29,518 bases of DNA from Actinobacillus sp. (GTDB lineage: Bacteria; Pseudomonadota; Gammaproteobacteria; Enterobacterales; Pasteurellaceae), in assembly GCA_020026075.1 (NCBI GenBank), contig JAHHQZ010000020.1, forward strand, positions 1 to 29,518, written 5' to 3'. The notes beneath the pieces are model-generated. The model searched no databases and was not told the DNA's origin. It was given only the letters and a program-made list of their open reading frames with translations. Every line of letters begins with the position of its first letter. The first letter of the stretch is position 1. The position numbers were made by a program, and so were the translations under genes. Shown one piece after another: positions 15,915 to 24,654 of the stretch.

Positions 15915-17228
15915 ATGACCATTAGCACATTTGACGAATTAGATTTAGATCCCCGTCTTTTAAAAGCGGTTGAAGCACAAGGATTTAGCCGCCCTACGAC
16001 CATTCAGCAAAATACCATTCCTGCGGCGATGGACGGTGCGGATATTCTAGGTTCCGCCCCTACTGGCACAGGCAAAACTGTTGCCTTTTTGCTGCCAGCT
16101 TTACAGCATTTATTAGATTACCCACGCCGTAAACCAGGTGCGCCGCGCGTGCTGGTTTTAACCCCAACACGAGAGCTGGCAATGCAAGTAGCGGAGCAGG
16201 CGAAAGCGTTGGCACGATTTACTGAGCTTAAAATTTCTACCATCACAGGTGGCGTGTCTTATGATGAACACGGCGAAATTTTCAATGAAAATCAAGATGT
16301 TGTTATCGCCACACCTGGCCGCTTACTGCAATACATTGAGCAAGAAAATTTTGACTGCCGTGTGGTAGAAGTGCTGATTTTTGACGAGGCGGATCGAATG
16401 TTGCAAATGGGCTTTGGTCAGGACGCTGAACGCATTTCCGCAGAAACTCGCTGGCGCCGCTACACTTGGCTGTTCTCTGCAACCCTTGAAGGTGAGGCGT
16501 TACAAAGTTTCAGCGAGCGAATTTTGGAAAACCCTGTGGCGGTGAACGCTGAACCAAGCCGCCGTGAACGCAAGAAAATTCATCAATGGTATTACCACAG
16601 CGACAACGTGGATCACAAAATCAAGCAAGTGGCACGCTTTATCCAAACGGAAAATGTGCAGCGTGGCATTATTTTCGTGCGTAAACGTGAAATGGCACAG
16701 CCTTTGTCAGATACCCTGCGCAAGCGTGGCATTCGCTCCACTTTTTTAGAAGGCGGAATGGCACAAGCCCAGCGCAACAAAGCCATTGATTTGCTGAAAA
16801 GCGGTGCGGTTACTGTGCTGGTGGCAACGGACGTTGCGGCACGTGGGATTGACATTGACGACATCAGCCACGTAATGAATTTTGATTTGCCGTACAGCGC
16901 AGACGTTTACACGCACCGCATTGGACGCACTGCCCGTGCAGGAAAAAAAGGTACAGCGGTGAGTTTCGTGGAAGGTCACGATTACAAATTACTCGGCAAA
17001 ATTAAACGTTACACAGGCGAATTGCTGAAACCTCGCATTCTCGAAGGCTTAGAGCCTCGCACCAAAGTGCCGAAAGACGGCGAAATTAAAAAAGTGACCA
17101 AGAAAGCCAAAGCTGCGAAAAAAGCCAAACTTGCTGACAAACAAAAGCAAGCGAAGAAAAGCAAAACCAAACAGCGCCACAAAGACAGCAAAAATGTTGG
17201 CAAACGCCGAGTAGCGAGCGCCAAATAG
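15915..17228 (+). CDS. srmB: DEAD-box RNA helicase SrmB
   Basis: ATP-dependent RNA helicase for assembly of the large ribosomal subunit. Motifs in order: Q-motif region GFSRPTTIQ, motif I SAPTGTGKT, PTRELA, TPGR, DEAD, SAT, then helicase C with VATDVAARGID and HRIGRTARAG. The lysine-rich tail (KKAKAAKKAKLADKQKQ, ending KNVGKRRVASAK) resembles the SrmB C-terminus. The frame runs up to a TTG at 15882, but MTISTFDELDLD at 15915 matches the E. coli start. First of three same-strand genes (srmB-trmL-engB). Its TAG stop directly abuts one arm of the palindromic repeat. Confidence 0.93.
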   Translation: MTISTFDELDLDPRLLKAVEAQGFSRPTTIQQNTIPAAMDGADILGSAPTGTGKTVAFLLPALQHLLDYPRRKPGAPRVLVLTPTRELAMQVAEQAKALARFTELKISTITGGVSYDEHGEIFNENQDVVIATPGRLLQYIEQENFDCRVVEVLIFDEADRMLQMGFGQDAERISAETRWRRYTWLFSATLEGEALQSFSERILENPVAVNAEPSRRERKKIHQWYYHSDNVDHKIKQVARFIQTENVQRGIIFVRKREMAQPLSDTLRKRGIRSTFLEGGMAQAQRNKAIDLLKSGAVTVLVATDVAARGIDIDDISHVMNFDLPYSADVYTHRIGRTARAGKKGTAVSFVEGHDYKLLGKIKRYTGELLKPRILEGLEPRTKVPKDGEIKKVTKKAKAAKKAKLADKQKQAKKSKTKQRHKDSKNVGKRRVASAK

Positions 17229-17239
17229 CTAGGCCGGAA
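17226..17239 (+). repeat. Single arm of the palindromic repeat after srmB
   Basis: TAGCTAGGCCGGAATA follows the end of srmB, supplying its TAG stop. The same context, TAGCTAGGCTGGAATA, recurs at the engB stop. No second arm is present here, so it does not interrupt the srmB-trmL unit. Confidence 0.7.
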
Positions 17240-17255
17240 TAAAGAGAGAAATTTT

Positions 17256-17744
17256 ATGCTAGACATCGTACTTTACGAGCCAGAAATTCCGCAAAACACA
17301 GGCAACATCATCCGCCTTTGCGCCAACACAGGTTTTCGTTTGCATTTAATCGAGCCGTTGGGTTTTCGCTGGGACGACAAAAAATTACGCCGTTCAGGCT
17401 TGGATTACCACGAATTTGCGGAAATCAAACGCTACCCCAACTACGAAACTTTTTTAGCCGAGGCCCAGCCAAAACGCCTATTCGCAATGACGACCAAAGG
17501 GCGACCAGCACCGAGCCAAGTAAAATTTACCGCAGGCGATTTTCTAATGTTCGGTCCTGAAACACGTGGCATTCCAGCCACGATTTTAGACAGCTTACCG
17601 CTGGCGCAAAAATTACGCATTCCAATGATTGAAAACAGCCGCAGTATGAATTTATCCAACTCTGTTGCTGTGGCGGTATACGAGGCGTGGCGCCAGCTTG
17701 GTTTTCCAAATGCCGTCAATTACGATGCAAACTTTTTTGAATAA
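17256..17744 (+). CDS. trmL: tRNA (cytidine(34)-2'-O)-methyltransferase TrmL
   Basis: SPOUT-class enzyme that 2'-O-methylates the wobble base of tRNA-Leu isoacceptors. The N-terminus MLDIVLYEPEIPQNTGNIIRLCAN carries the conserved NTGNI-R block; LFGPETRG-like FGPETRGIP and the knot segment IPMIENSRSMNLSNSVAVAVYEAWRQ bind SAM. At 162 residues it is a minimal family member. It lies 27 bases after srmB and 15 before engB. Confidence 0.93.
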   Translation: MLDIVLYEPEIPQNTGNIIRLCANTGFRLHLIEPLGFRWDDKKLRRSGLDYHEFAEIKRYPNYETFLAEAQPKRLFAMTTKGRPAPSQVKFTAGDFLMFGPETRGIPATILDSLPLAQKLRIPMIENSRSMNLSNSVAVAVYEAWRQLGFPNAVNYDANFFE

Positions 17745-17759
17745 AAACAAGGAATTACA

Positions 17760-18377
17760 ATGAACGTTCCCGCTTTGAATTATCATAAAACCCATTTTTT
17801 AATCAGCGCACCGAACATTAAATTGATGCCTGCTGATGAAGGCATTGAAGTGGCATTTGTTGGCCGCTCCAATGCTGGCAAATCCACCGCTCTTAACGCA
17901 TTAACCCAGCAAAAACAGCTTGCTCGTACCTCAAAAACACCAGGCCGAACCCAGCTTATCAACGTATTTGGCGTGGCAGAAGGGGCGAAATTAGTGGATT
18001 TACCAGGTTACGGCTACGCCGCCGTGCCTGAACAAATGAAACGAGAATGGCAGAAATCCTTAGGCGAATACTTACAAAAACGTCAATGCTTAACCGCTGT
18101 TGTGGTGCTAATGGACATTCGCCACCCGCTAAAAGATCTCGACCAGCAAATGATCCAATGGGCAGTGGCCGCTGGCAAATCCGTGCTACTGTTGCTCACC
18201 AAAGCGGACAAACTCAGCCAAAGCGCCCGCCAAAAACAGCTACGAATGGTACGTGAGGCGATTTTGCCATTTCAAGGTGACATCACCGTAGAATTATTCT
18301 CCGGCACCAACAAAATCGGCGTCGCCCAACTCGCCGCCAAACTGAACGAATGGTTTTCACCGTTGAGTGAACAATAG
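17760..18377 (+). CDS. engB: Ribosome-biogenesis GTPase EngB (YihA/YsxC)
   Basis: Essential GTPase for assembly of the 50S subunit. G1 is GRSNAGKST (35-43), G2 region KTPGRTQLIN, G3 VDLPGYGYA and G4 LTKADKL. The 205-residue length is typical. AAGGA lies upstream of the ATG. The TAG stop lies in the flank of a full palindromic repeat (18380-18420) that probably ends the transcript. Confidence 0.95.
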   Translation: MNVPALNYHKTHFLISAPNIKLMPADEGIEVAFVGRSNAGKSTALNALTQQKQLARTSKTPGRTQLINVFGVAEGAKLVDLPGYGYAAVPEQMKREWQKSLGEYLQKRQCLTAVVVLMDIRHPLKDLDQQMIQWAVAAGKSVLLLLTKADKLSQSARQKQLRMVREAILPFQGDITVELFSGTNKIGVAQLAAKLNEWFSPLSEQ

Positions 18378-18379
18378 CT

Positions 18380-18420
18380 AGGCTGGAATATTTGCTAAAA
18401 TTTTGAAAAAAATTCCAGCG
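18380..18420. repeat. Long-form palindromic repeat, left border of the DUF262 cassette
   Basis: AGGCTGGAATATTTG at the left and AAAATTCCAGC at the right, with AAAATTTTG in the centre. It is almost identical, in the same orientation, to the copy at 21631-21672 on the other side of the cassette; only about four or five positions differ. Confidence 0.85.
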
Positions 18421-18433
18421 TGGATAATTTGAG

Positions 18434-18470
18434 AAAATCCCTAAAAACATCATTTGTTTTTAGGGATTTT
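18434..18470. terminator. Terminator downstream of the DUF262 pair
   Basis: A perfect 15-bp stem (18434-18448 with 18456-18470) around loop ATCATTT. It lies three bases beyond the minus-strand stop at 18473, and can also stop plus-strand transcripts leaving engB (GATTTTTATT). Confidence 0.85.
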
Positions 18471-18472
18471 TA

Positions 18473-20131
18473 TTAGCGAGATTGTTGGTAGTATTGGATA
18501 ATTTTATCAATCATTGATTTTTGGTGCTGGGCAATTTCTTCTTCGCCCCATTTTTCATAACAAAAAATATAACTCGATTTTAAGGATTCGGGTTTTCCAT
18601 ATTGCTTAAGGTGTTGTTCATACTTATGTTTTTTATCGGAAAAATCATCATTGGTATAAGATGAATTTCTTGATTGCGTAAGTAGCGTTAAATTTCCAAA
18701 ACTATGTAAATATTGCTCATTTAAAAGTTGATTGTCTTTAGGTGTTTGTGGATAAATATGCTCTATTGAATTTTTGGCGGTAATGCGATAATTTTCAATA
18801 TTTGATTTAGCGTTAGGATTTTTCCACAAAATATATTCTAATTTTTGAAAAATATAATGTGCAAATCCTGCGCCTTTATTTTGCATTAAATATTGTTGAA
18901 TATTCTCTATCTGTTGTTGGTTAATCGCAATATCTTTTCCATTCAGTATATCCCAAGAAAGTGATTTTTGCGTTTCTTTATTGTCGTTATTTCCAAACAA
19001 TCTCGGTAAGGATAAACGGTTATCTAACTGCTCTAAAAAAGCTAAGTTATCAAAATTTTCCTGCTTTTCCTGCTGTTGAATAAGTTTTCCTAAATAAGGG
19101 GTAAGCCAGTAGCGAGTATTGCTATCATCGGTAAAATATAAAACACTTTGTAGCATTACGAGTGATTTTGTATCTTGGCACTGGTTGTCGTTATATTGGC
19201 GAATGGATAGTATTCTTTCATCATTTTCATTGGTAATCCAACAAATAATATGGCGATCAAATATTTCTCTCACGTGCCATAATAAATCAAAAAATGCTTT
19301 AATTTTATTTTCATCATTACTATTAGTTAAGTATGAAAATATTTCAAGAAGATGTTTTGTATCTAAAGGAATATTAAAATCATCTTTTTGATGTTGGCAT
19401 AAAAATAGGCGATAAGTGTGTAATAGTAATTGTGCAAAGTTTAGGATTGGTTCATCTGGTTGTGAGTCTGTATCAGGATCTTGTTTTGTAATGAGCTGAT
19501 CCATTTTCTCGCACTTTTCCCAATATTCAGCATATTTTTGAATTTCTTCGCTGTTTTTATTGAGTTTAGCCAGTAATTTTGCTTTGAGAATATCGGTTTT
19601 TTCTAGTTGTCTTCCTGTATTATTTAAGGTAACAAATAACTTTTCTAGCTCCATATTTTCAGGGCAGGTGTTTTTTATAAGAATAATATTGTTATAAATA
19701 AAGTCTTTTAGTTTCTCTTTATCGTTAAATGTTTTCAATTTATGGTTAATAATATCTAATGCATTTTTTATATTATCATCAGATAAATCTTTTAGTATAT
19801 TTTTATCTTTATTTTTAAAGAATTGATTGAGATTATCTCGAATTTCAAATGATAAATTAAGTTGACAATCACCAAGTACATAGAGAATTAGCCAAAGTGT
19901 CGTTAAGTGTTGTTGCCCATCAACCAATTCCACACGATTTCTATCATCACTAGTAATAATTCCCCCTAAATATAAATGGTTTTGTTTGGTGAGTGATTTT
20001 TCAATATCATCAAATAACGTATTGATTTGTTCTGCTTGCCAAGCATAGGGGCGTTGGTAACAGGGAATGATAAAATTAAATTTTATACATTCACGGATAG
20101 TAAATTTTTCGATTTTAAATTTATTCGTCAT
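18473..20131 (-). CDS. DUF262 and DUF1524 (HNH) protein, GmrSD-like
   Basis: 552 residues. The N-terminal DUF262 domain (ParB/sulfiredoxin-like NTPase fold) is seen in IIPCYQRPYAWQAEQINTLFDDI, YLGGIIT and VELVDGQQHLTT (DGQQH 71-75), and LNNTGRQLEKTDILKAKL. The C-terminal DUF1524 HNH nuclease is seen from residue 456: IEHIYPQ, FGNLTLLTQSRN (Asn489) and SDKKHKYEQ. This is the layout of single-chain GmrSD type IV restriction enzymes and SspE, which cut modified phage DNA. In most members the loop reads DGQQR; here the Arg is His. The start overlaps the preceding DUF262 gene by 11 bases with AAGGA upstream, so translation is coupled. Base use is visibly more AT-rich than in the flanks, suggesting acquisition. 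Its target is unknown. Confidence 0.85.
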   Translation of the reverse strand: MTNKFKIEKFTIRECIKFNFIIPCYQRPYAWQAEQINTLFDDIEKSLTKQNHLYLGGIITSDDRNRVELVDGQQHLTTLWLILYVLGDCQLNLSFEIRDNLNQFFKNKDKNILKDLSDDNIKNALDIINHKLKTFNDKEKLKDFIYNNIILIKNTCPENMELEKLFVTLNNTGRQLEKTDILKAKLLAKLNKNSEEIQKYAEYWEKCEKMDQLITKQDPDTDSQPDEPILNFAQLLLHTYRLFLCQHQKDDFNIPLDTKHLLEIFSYLTNSNDENKIKAFFDLLWHVREIFDRHIICWITNENDERILSIRQYNDNQCQDTKSLVMLQSVLYFTDDSNTRYWLTPYLGKLIQQQEKQENFDNLAFLEQLDNRLSLPRLFGNNDNKETQKSLSWDILNGKDIAINQQQIENIQQYLMQNKGAGFAHYIFQKLEYILWKNPNAKSNIENYRITAKNSIEHIYPQTPKDNQLLNEQYLHSFGNLTLLTQSRNSSYTNDDFSDKKHKYEQHLKQYGKPESLKSSYIFCYEKWGEEEIAQHQKSMIDKIIQYYQQSR

Positions 20132-21596
20132 TTTTATATCCTTTTATGTAATTTATTTTATGTTCTACAAGCTGAATAATATCTCGTTTAAAATGTTCAG
20201 GATTATCTTCATAGTAATCAAAGCTTTCTTTTCGTTCTTTTTGTAAATGTTCAGGCAAATGATTTTCAAAATATTTCAATAGAAAATTGAGTAAATTTTT
20301 AACCTTACGTTTTCCTCTAACTTTACTTTCTTGATCATATAAACTACTGAAGTAATCTTTATATTGTCCAGTGCTTACATTACTAACTATTTCTTTAAGG
20401 TAATTTATAATCTCATCCGTAGTGTAAGCATAGAGAATATTATCGAGAATAGGTTTTTGGTGAAATAATTTATCTTTTATACTTGATTTCATTAGGGTAT
20501 CGTAATGAATGCGTAGAGAGTAAATACCGATAAATAAATACAATGATACTTCAAGCAGATGTTGAAATCCAAACCGTGAAATGTAACAAATTAAACTGAT
20601 TTTAAATAGCTCATAAAGATAATATTCAGATTGTAAATAACCTAAATTTTTATCTATAAAATGTTGGTGAAATAATTCCAATGCTTTTTTATCATTATAG
20701 GTTAATTGTAATTGTTGAATTATTTTAGTAAATGTTGGGCTATCTTCTGGGCGAAAAAGAATATTATATATTTGTGTATAGTGAATAATATAGTCTAAGG
20801 TGTTTTTACCTGCAGATAGTGGTTGTCTTAGTTCTGGTAGTTTGGATTGGCATTTCAATAAATAATCATTGTTGGCTTTATTTGATGAAATGTTATCAAT
20901 AAAACATTGTTTAATATAATCCTCTTTATTATTAGATTCGTACTCATCAAACTGACGGTTTTTTATTGAATTACACGAGCGTATAACGGTTAAATAACTA
21001 ATGGTATCGTTTAATGCATTATCATCTAGCGCTTCCCAAGCACGTGCATATTGTTGGCGATTTTCTTTATTTATCGCTCTTAAATGATGAGCTTTAATAA
21101 TATCTTTTGCAGATAAGGGTTTTCCTGTGGCATTTCGGTGTTCAAAGAAGTTATGGGCAAGATCAATATTATTTACCGTTATAACGGTAACATTGATTAT
21201 TGTAGGATCAAAGGTTTTATATTGTGAGTTACTCGTAATTGCATTAATACAGGTTTTAGGAATATTTTCTCGTGCTATTTCATAATGAATACTAAGATCT
21301 TCTGTGGTAATTTCTGTATGATTATTTTGTACTGCTTGAATAATACAAGCCGTGGTAATGCGTTGTTGTCCATCGACAATATAATTTTTCCCATTTTCGT
21401 TATGGAGAATAATATTGCCTAAATAATAAAGTGGTTTAGGATTAGGTGTTTGATGATATTCTGCTAAATCATTAAACAGTTGATTAATTTGCTCACTTTC
21501 CCACACATAATGCCGTTGATAGGCTGGAATTGTTAAACCATTTTTATTCAGCAATTCTTTTAATGTGATACTTTCAACTTCAACACTATTATCCAT
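20121..21596 (-). CDS. DUF262 protein lacking an HNH domain
   Basis: 491 residues. The N-terminus carries the full DUF262 signature: TIPAYQRHYVWESEQINQLFNDL, YYLGNIIL, IVDGQQRITTACI (DGQQR 75-79), then FFEHRNATGKPLSAKDIIKAHHLRAI near 155-175. No HNH motif follows: the chain ends DNPEHFKRDIIQLVEHK... about where relatives read DIEHI and enter the DUF1524 nuclease, so the nuclease domain appears to be missing. It may be the sensing or NTPase partner of the downstream DUF262-HNH protein. It is the first gene of the pair; its ribosome-binding site is weak (AGGA, 12 bases off). Very AT-rich. The pairing suggests phage defence, but the function is not demonstrated. Confidence 0.8.
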   Translation of the reverse strand: MDNSVEVESITLKELLNKNGLTIPAYQRHYVWESEQINQLFNDLAEYHQTPNPKPLYYLGNIILHNENGKNYIVDGQQRITTACIIQAVQNNHTEITTEDLSIHYEIARENIPKTCINAITSNSQYKTFDPTIINVTVITVNNIDLAHNFFEHRNATGKPLSAKDIIKAHHLRAINKENRQQYARAWEALDDNALNDTISYLTVIRSCNSIKNRQFDEYESNNKEDYIKQCFIDNISSNKANNDYLLKCQSKLPELRQPLSAGKNTLDYIIHYTQIYNILFRPEDSPTFTKIIQQLQLTYNDKKALELFHQHFIDKNLGYLQSEYYLYELFKISLICYISRFGFQHLLEVSLYLFIGIYSLRIHYDTLMKSSIKDKLFHQKPILDNILYAYTTDEIINYLKEIVSNVSTGQYKDYFSSLYDQESKVRGKRKVKNLLNFLLKYFENHLPEHLQKERKESFDYYEDNPEHFKRDIIQLVEHKINYIKGYKNDE

Positions 21597-21630
21597 TTTA
21601 TTATTTTTTCCTGTATTTTGTGGCTAAGCA

Positions 21631-21672
21631 GGGCTGGAATATTTGCCAAAATTTTGAAAAAAATTCCGACCT
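21631..21672. repeat. Long-form palindromic repeat, right border of the DUF262 cassette
   Basis: GGGCTGGAATATTTG ... AAAATTTTG ... AAATTCCGACCT. It lies 35 bases upstream of the first DUF262 start and next to the terminator of the DUF535 gene, matching the repeat-plus-terminator arrangement at the left border. Confidence 0.85.
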
Positions 21673-21711
21673 AATAAAAACGCTTTAAGATCAACTTAAA
21701 GCGTTTTTATT
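21673..21711. terminator. Terminator of the DUF535 gene
   Basis: AATAAAAACGCTTTAAG (21673-21689) pairs perfectly with 21695-21711 around loop ATCAA; T-runs lie on both strands. Its last base overlaps the stop codon of the minus-strand DUF535 gene. Confidence 0.85.
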
Positions 21712-22577
21712 TATGGGTGAATGTTTAGGTTTTTTTGCATATTTTGTTCGATGTCGTCCAGCATTGCGTAGCGTTTGCGGTACATTGAACGTTTTTTACT
21801 GGCGATGTGGCTGAGATCACGGTCGCTGGTGAGCGGTAGATCCCAGTAGTCGCTGAGTGTGCCTTGGCTTTCGCCGAAAATGGCATCGTAATTCACTTTA
21901 AATTGGGTGCTTTTAATAAAGCGGGATTTATTTTGGTACTTTTGCGGAATGCCGAAAAGGCGTGGGTAGCCCAGTAGGCGGGTGAGAATTTTCATTGTTT
22001 CTACCATTAAATATGCTGGGCGTAAGCCGTGGCATTTTTTGGTCAGAGTTTTGACAAATTCTTTTGCGCCCTCTTGGTTCGGCCCTTGTACAACGGCGAT
22101 GAGCAGGGCATCGTGGACTTTGCCGAACGTCAGCAAATAAATCAGTTCGTTGGTTGGTTTGTAGAATAATTCAAGGTTCCAAAAGCCTTCCATCGGCTGG
22201 AAACCGTTGACCACAAGGCGCAATTCAAAGTCATCGCCCACGTCGCTTAAATGAATATCTTGGGTTAAAACAGAGGGCGCACCTAAGCTTTGCAAGCGTT
22301 CTGGTAAGAATTGCAAATTGTCGCAAACGTGCTGTAAACGTTGTTTAGCGTTGAAACGTTTGTCTAAAAAACGGTACACCACAGGGTAGCTGAAATTTGG
22401 GCGAGGGTTCAAAAATGCCACTAAATTGGCGTGTTGGTTTATAAACTGCTCAAAGCGTTGCACGTTGGTGCGGTGCAACCACGAACGTAAATTGTAGCGA
22501 AAACGTTTGCTGGCTTGGGATTTGCCCACGCGATCAGGGTAAACTTGGTTCGCATTAGGGTATTGATAAGATGACAT
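21711..22577 (-). CDS. VirK/YbjX family protein (DUF535)
   Basis: 288 residues without a signal peptide or membrane helix. The DUF535 pattern is seen in GFWNLELFYKPTNELIYLLTFG, LLIAVVQGPNQEGAKEFVKTLTKKCHGLRPAYLMVETMKILTRLLGYPRLFGIPQKYQ and YDAIFGE....YWDLP. Homologues include YbjX and Shigella VirK, linked loosely to envelope or virulence functions; the biochemical role is unknown. It is divergent from comM and closed by a strong terminator. Confidence 0.85.
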   Translation of the reverse strand: MSSYQYPNANQVYPDRVGKSQASKRFRYNLRSWLHRTNVQRFEQFINQHANLVAFLNPRPNFSYPVVYRFLDKRFNAKQRLQHVCDNLQFLPERLQSLGAPSVLTQDIHLSDVGDDFELRLVVNGFQPMEGFWNLELFYKPTNELIYLLTFGKVHDALLIAVVQGPNQEGAKEFVKTLTKKCHGLRPAYLMVETMKILTRLLGYPRLFGIPQKYQNKSRFIKSTQFKVNYDAIFGESQGTLSDYWDLPLTSDRDLSHIASKKRSMYRKRYAMLDDIEQNMQKNLNIHP

Positions 22578-22691
22578 AAAGTTGTCCGTTAAATAAAAGC
22601 GTGCATTATAACGGAATTTTGCCCAAAGGGTTATGTGTTGTGTTGTATTGTATGTTTCTTCATCGTTACTCTTTTTTTTTTAATATTCTGC

Positions 22692-22705
22692 TAGGTCGGA
22701 ATATT
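22692..22705 (+). repeat. Single repeat arm in the comM upstream region
   Basis: TAGGTCGGAATATTTTTT, one arm only, lies seven bases before the CRP-S site. Confidence 0.6.
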
Positions 22706-22711
22706 TTTTCG

Positions 22712-22733
22712 TTTTGCGATCAAGATCGCAAAA
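22712..22733. promoter_or_regulatory. CRP-S competence site of comM
   Basis: A perfect 22-bp palindrome with core TGCGA-N6-TCGCA flanked by TTT and AAA. This is the Sxy-dependent CRP site of the Pasteurellaceae competence regulon, where C and G at the inner positions replace TGTGA/TCACA. It lies 83 bases before the comM start. Confidence 0.93.
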
Positions 22734-22815
22734 GCCGTTTCGGTTGCTTTACAAAAATTTTGCCTTTTTTAAGCTAAGGCATTGTGAGTTGAGATACCGA
22801 AAAAAAGGATAATTT

Positions 22816-24354
22816 ATGTCCCTAGCCGTGATTTATAGCCGTGCGTCAATGGGCGTGCAGGCGCCATTGGTAACCATTGAAGTGCATTTAAGCAACGGTA
22901 AACCTGCGTTTACGCTCGTGGGTTTGCCGGAAAAAACTGTAACGGAGGCGCAAGGGCGGGTGCGTAGCGCCTTGATGAATGGCAATTTCAAATACCCCGC
23001 CAAACGAATAACCGTCAATCTTGCACCAGCAGACTTGCCCAAAGAGGGCGGACGCTTTGATTTGCCCATTGCGTTGGGGATTCTCGCCGCCTCTGGTCAG
23101 CTTGACGGCAAGGCATTGCCGCAGTTTGAATTTTTAGGCGAGCTGGCACTAACAGGGCAGTTGCGTGGCGTACAAGGGGTGATTCCTGCCATTTTGGCGG
23201 CGGAAAAATGTCAGCGGCAGTTGATAGTTTCCGAACAGAACGCTAACGAGGCTGCATTAGTCGCTAAGCAAGAAACATTTTTTGCCCATAACTTATTGGA
23301 AGTGGTGAATTATTTTAACCATCATCAGCCTTTGAATGTGGCGAGCCAAACGCCTACGGCGGACAGCATTTCCCCTTTTGTGCGGAAGGATTTAACGGAC
23401 ATTATTGGGCAAAGTCACGCCAAACGAGCGTTAATTATCGCTGCTGCAGGCGGGCATAATTTGCTATTTTTAGGACCACCAGGTACTGGAAAAACAATGC
23501 TCGCCAGTCGTTTAACAGATTTATTGCCTGAAATGAGCGAGCAGGAAGCCATTGAAACGGCCTCGGTAACGAGCCTTGTGCATAACGAGTTACACTACCA
23601 AAACTGGAAACGCCGCCCATTCCGTTCGCCCCATCACAGTGCCTCAATGGCTGCATTAGTGGGCGGAGGCACCGTACCGAAACCCGGTGAAATTTCCTTA
23701 GCGCATAACGGCGTGCTTTTTTTAGATGAATTGCCAGAATTTGAACGCAAAGTACTAGACGCACTACGCCAGCCCTTAGAAAGTGGCGAAATTGTGATTT
23801 CTCGTGCCAATGCGAAAATTGAATTTCCAGCACGTTTTCAGCTAATCGCTGCAATGAACCCCAGCCCCACAGGTCATTACACTGGCGTGCATAATCGCAC
23901 GACGCCCACGCAAATTTTACGTTATTTAAACCGTCTTTCAGGGCCGTTTTTAGACCGTTTCGATTTATCGATTGAAGTGCCTTTATTGCCACAAGGCACG
24001 CTACAAAAAAGCGTAAATGAGCAAGATCGTGGTGAAACAAGTGCCGAAGTGCGTGCAAAAGTGTTAAATGTGCGAGAAAAACAACTTGCCAGAGCAGGCA
24101 AAATTAACGCGCATTTTAGCGGTAAAGAAATTGAGCGCTATTGCCCATTGGGGCGTGAGCAAGCCGCTTTTTTAGAAAATGCGTTAATGCGTTTAGGGCT
24201 GTCGGTGCGAGCTTATCACCGTATTTTGAAAGTTGCACGCACCATTGCGGATTTAGAGGGTGAAGAAACTATTTTACAAAAACATTTGGCGGAAGCGTTG
24301 GGCTACCGTGCGATGGATCGCCTGTTACAGCGTTTAGGAAAAGATATGGGCTAA
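22816..24354 (+). CDS. comM: Competence protein ComM (YifB-family AAA+ ATPase)
   Basis: Hexameric helicase that promotes branch migration of incoming DNA during natural transformation. N-terminal Lon-protease-like domain (residues 1-170: VTIEVHLSNGKPAFTLVGLPEKTVTEAQGRVRSAL, PADLPKEGGRFDLPIALGIL), then a Mg-chelatase-type AAA module with Walker A LGPPGTGKTM near 220, FRSPHHSAS, LFLDELPEF (Walker B), NPSPTGHY and a C-terminal lid domain. 512 residues is normal. AAGGA sits seven bases before the ATG. The upstream CRP-S site places it in the Sxy/CRP competence regulon. Confidence 0.95.
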   Translation: MSLAVIYSRASMGVQAPLVTIEVHLSNGKPAFTLVGLPEKTVTEAQGRVRSALMNGNFKYPAKRITVNLAPADLPKEGGRFDLPIALGILAASGQLDGKALPQFEFLGELALTGQLRGVQGVIPAILAAEKCQRQLIVSEQNANEAALVAKQETFFAHNLLEVVNYFNHHQPLNVASQTPTADSISPFVRKDLTDIIGQSHAKRALIIAAAGGHNLLFLGPPGTGKTMLASRLTDLLPEMSEQEAIETASVTSLVHNELHYQNWKRRPFRSPHHSASMAALVGGGTVPKPGEISLAHNGVLFLDELPEFERKVLDALRQPLESGEIVISRANAKIEFPARFQLIAAMNPSPTGHYTGVHNRTTPTQILRYLNRLSGPFLDRFDLSIEVPLLPQGTLQKSVNEQDRGETSAEVRAKVLNVREKQLARAGKINAHFSGKEIERYCPLGREQAAFLENALMRLGLSVRAYHRILKVARTIADLEGEETILQKHLAEALGYRAMDRLLQRLGKDMG

Positions 24355-24360
24355 AACTCA

Positions 24361-24399
24361 AGGCCGGAATTTTTTTCAAAATTTTGGCAAAAATTCCAA
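24361..24399. repeat. Palindromic repeat downstream of comM
   Basis: AGGCCGGAATTTTTTTC ... AAAATTTTGG ... AAAAATTCCAATG. The left arm is intact and the right arm is degenerate beyond ATTCC. It lies seven bases after the comM stop. From 24400 to about 24650 the sequence is AT-rich and I see no gene. Confidence 0.75.
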
Positions 24400-24654
24400 T
24401 GTTGCTTATTCTACTTCAAATGGTGTTTTATTAAGCGTAGTTTTATTTGAGATAATTTCTAATGTTATCAATATGATATTTTTTATACTGTTGATATATT
24501 GAGAGTAGATCAGTTGAAATAACCGCAAAACGTAAAGTAAATGTTATCTTCAAGCGGTTGTATTTTTATAATAAGTCTATAAATAAAGCATATTTTATTT
24601 TTAATACCTTTTATGAGTTATTCGTAAATAAACGTAAATTTTTTACACAAAACG

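Noticed and set aside
23435..24058. A 207-codon open frame antisense to comM
   Set aside because: It lies wholly inside comM on the other strand, has no ribosome-binding site or recognisable domain, and its composition mirrors the comM codons.
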